Positions 62,266 through 64,000 of a stretch of 64,000 nt of DNA are shown here, piece by piece. The stretch comes from Gracilaria gracilis. Its lineage: Eukaryota > Rhodophyta > Florideophyceae > Gracilariales > Gracilariaceae. Every line of letters begins with the position of its first letter. Position 1 is the first letter of the stretch. The translations under genes were made by a program, and so were the position numbers. The notes under the pieces are model-generated. The model made no database searches, was not told where the DNA came from, and saw only the letters and a program-made list of their open reading frames with translations. The DNA lies in the NCBI GenBank assembly GCA_030374805.1, contig JARGSG010000003.1, positions 1-64,000 on the forward strand, in the 5' to 3' direction.

Positions 62266-62389
62266 CGCCATCGTCGAAATCCGGATTATCAGTGCAACTC
62301 AAAATACTCGAGCAATACGAACTCGTAGCGAAGATCATACGTCTCCCCAAGGTCTTCCAACGTCACTCCCTCTTTCTCGTCATTCTACA

Positions 62390-62917
62390 ATGCCTTCCAC
62401 CCCTCGCATGCATACAAACGCTGCAAGTGCATTAGCGGAACCCATCGGCGCCTTGACGCCTCGTTCAAAGCACACCGTCAACGAAATGATCGAAAAGGTG
62501 GCAAAGCCGACCAAACATGTGGGCCTCGAAGAAGCAATGGTGGCTGTAAGGAAAGAATTCAATGAGAAGATTGAACAAGTCAAAAACGATTTAAAATCTG
62601 GTATTACGAAGTTTTAAGCGGAGCTTAATTCTACTGCAACAACCATTGCAAACCTGGAAAGGGATACAAAACGGATCATAAGGGCATTCCTGAAGCTTTC
62701 CAGCGACGTAAAAGCGATGGCTGCGCCATATGTAGGTCATATTGAGTATCTGTCTCGCAATCAGAACAATTTCAAAGGTGCTATCCGAAACGACCGCAAG
62801 CGCAAGCGTGCGGGCTTCTCAACGGATTCATTCACTTCGACCGGCATTGGCAGTGGCTTTTGCCAGTTCTGCGCTTTAAATAATGGGGCACCATGTCGTG
62901 CGCATGCTGGTATCTGA
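62390..62917 (+). pseudogene. small coiled-coil protein with one nonsense codon
   Basis: ATG at 62390: MPSTPRMHTNAASALAEPIG, then TVNEMIEKVAKPTKHVGLEE and MVAVRKEFNEKIEQVKNDLK. TAA at 62615-62617 interrupts, and the same frame resumes AELNSTATTIANLERDTKRI, then KAMAAPYVGHIEYL, a basic RNDRKRKRAGF and a Cys-containing GFCQFCALNNGAPCRAHAGI before TGA at 62915-62917. Heptad spacing supports a coiled coil spanning the stop. Total would be about 175 residues with a basic, possibly nuclear, C-terminus and a CxxC...CxxxA end. A TATA-like element precedes it. The family is unknown; the single stop suggests recent loss. Confidence 0.45.
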
Positions 62918-63587
62918 GTAATGTAGGACCTACGATTAAAAGCAAGAGTTCCACGGGCGGGAAGTGCTCCGACGTTGCGCGATCAATATCCAGCGCAAAG
63001 TCACTGGGAACCGCAGCGCGGCGAAAATGACGGCGGTGGGGTGGAGGCGGGCGCGACCGTGGCGAATGCATCGGGGGCTATAGTAGAAGCGGTTCGCTGC
63101 TGCCGCTCGCGCGGCGGGGGCGGTGGCGCGTAGTTGGGGAGCGGCGACTGCGGCAGCGATTGAGTGGATGGCGTGCCTGGCGGCGGCGGTGGCGGCGGAG
63201 AAGGAAGTCGTGGGCATGGTGGGGGTTGCACACCGTGCAGGCGCGCGATGCGACTGAGCGGCGCGGCGGAGGCAGAGGAGGAAGCGGAGATGAAGTGAAA
63301 TGCGCGTGCGGCGTAGCGGGATGCGGGAACGGGAGGCGGCGACGCTAGAAGGTGCGGCGGAGGCGGAGGTGGTAGCGAGGGCGCCAGCAGATGCGAGTGC
63401 CATAGTATATGTTTATAGTGCAAAAATATACGGTGGCACTCGCATGTACCTATACGTGTCGACAAACCATGCAACTTTGCACCTACCTGTTACAAATTGA
63501 AACGGAAATTTTTTGGACCTGGTGCATTAAGTTACCGACGGTAATTGTTGTTGACAATTGTATGTTTCGCCATAAAGTTGGGCACAG
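62918..63587. other. GC-rich low-complexity region
   Basis: GGCGGC-rich sequence at 63030-63390 gives long spurious frames on both strands. No gene is recognised. Confidence 0.4.
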
Positions 63588-63701
63588 GTTGAACCACCGT
63601 AATGGGCTCTGCTCCGGAGTTGATCCCTGTCGGCCCAGGTTGACCCTCCGTACTGAGCTCTGCTCCGGAGTTGACAGGTTGACCGTCCGTAATGAGCTCT
63701 G
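63588..63701. repeat. three tandem copies of a unit of about 40 bp
   Basis: GGTTGACC.TCCGTA.TGAGCT followed by CTGCTCCGGAGTTGA occurs three times; the first copy is more diverged and the last is cut after GAGCTCTG. Confidence 0.75.
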
Positions 63702-64000
63702 AAAAAGATCTACGACGACGTCCCCGTGCTGGTACGAAAGCTCTTAAAGAGGAACAACACTCCGAAAAACCTTGCCAAAATTGCCCGAAAGGAACTTTTC
63801 CTTTGAAGAAGGGAAGTTTAGTGAATTGATAGATACCCAATCAACTTCGACAGGCCTTTTCCATCAATTTGATGGACTGCGAACTGTTTAGCATACACGT
63901 CACTGCAAGCGAGCTGCCACCGACGCAGTACTTGGGTGGCACTCTTCATAGATAGCACTTGAGATGTTAGCGCTTCATTCGAGGTCACAGAATTGTGCCA
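63702..64000. other. no gene recognised
   Basis: Contains a small near-palindrome near 63858-63874 (TTTTCCATCAATTTGATGGA). Nothing else is supportable. Confidence 0.3.

Noticed and set aside
3758-62917. UAG (or any stop) reassigned to a sense codon, to explain in-frame stops in many genes
   Set aside because: TAA, TAG and TGA all appear as internal stops, often together with frameshifts and truncations, while intact genes end normally. Pseudogenisation is the simpler explanation.
1-64000. CRISPR arrays, rRNA or tRNA genes
   Set aside because: No regularly spaced identical repeats with unique spacers and no rRNA motifs were seen. The only tRNA-like string is the 13-base primer site at 15479-15491.

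Overview
This is a repeat-rich stretch of a eukaryotic nuclear genome. A red alga (florideophyte-like) is the best guess. The reasons are: intron-poor coding pieces; a Copia element whose Pol reads like the red-algal/GalEa-type Copia lineages as I remember them; a Crypton-like tyrosine recombinase of a kind I associate with red algae; a glucose-6-phosphate isomerase remnant with a plastid-targeting-like N-terminus; and an NB-ARC/WD40 receptor-like gene. The taxon is inference and no search was run. Most coding sequence is decayed: recognisable domains are broken by in-frame stops, frameshifts, small duplications and abrupt joins. Only a few reading frames look intact: the 48.6-50.1 kb kinase-like gene, the accessory ORF of a PIF/Harbinger element at 25.2-26.2 kb, the small zinc-finger-like ORF at 48.3 kb, and the long pol frames of two Copia copies.

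Layout. 0.3-2.6 kb: decayed LINE endonuclease. 3.0-5.3 kb: trithorax-type ePHD-FYRN-FYRC protein with two nonsense codons. 6.2-10.6 kb: GC-rich satellites, including a 291-bp repeat present in both orientations and a 0.5-kb GGGCGN array. 10.8-15.7 kb: full-length Copia element on the minus strand, with 251-bp LTRs and a 5-bp target duplication. 16.7-22.9 kb: Ser-rich unknown gene, sugar-dehydrogenase/IPT pseudogene and unknown remnants. 23.3-26.2 kb: N-terminal half of an F-box/SNF2 protein running straight into a PIF/Harbinger transposase. 26.4-27.1 kb: PHOSPHO-type phosphatase fragment. 28.3-29.9 kb: LINE reverse transcriptase. 30.5-31.4 kb: tyrosine recombinase. 32.2-33.5 kb: mercuric-reductase-like pseudogene. 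35.3-36.7 kb: minisatellite and WD40 remnant of a receptor gene. 36.7-39.7 kb: second, 5'-truncated Copia copy inserted in that remnant. 40.7-43.9 kb: TIR-NB-ARC-WD40 gene. 44-48 kb: dehydrogenase fragment, a TTTGAATG-rich block, two perfect hairpins and a LINE RNase H. 48.3-54 kb: small zinc-finger ORF, kinase-like gene, GPI pseudogene, one WD40 repeat and the C-terminal half of an F-box/SNF2/RING protein. 54-64 kb: unrecognised ORFs, a Penelope-like reverse transcriptase, a coherent but unidentified protein at 59.4-61.5 kb, a small coiled-coil gene and more GC-rich repeats.

The most informative items are these. (1) In the full-length Copia, the gag start codon lies inside a primer-binding site matching the anticodon arm of initiator tRNA-Met, and gag joins pro-pol through a textbook U UUU UUU -1 slippery site. 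(2) A TIR-NB-ARC-WD40 receptor-like gene sits beside a paralogous WD40 remnant that a Copia copy has invaded. (3) The two halves of a plant-type F-box/SNF2/RING protein lie 28 kb apart on opposite strands, one half abutting a transposon. (4) There is a decayed but coherent protein of unknown family at 59.4-61.5 kb.
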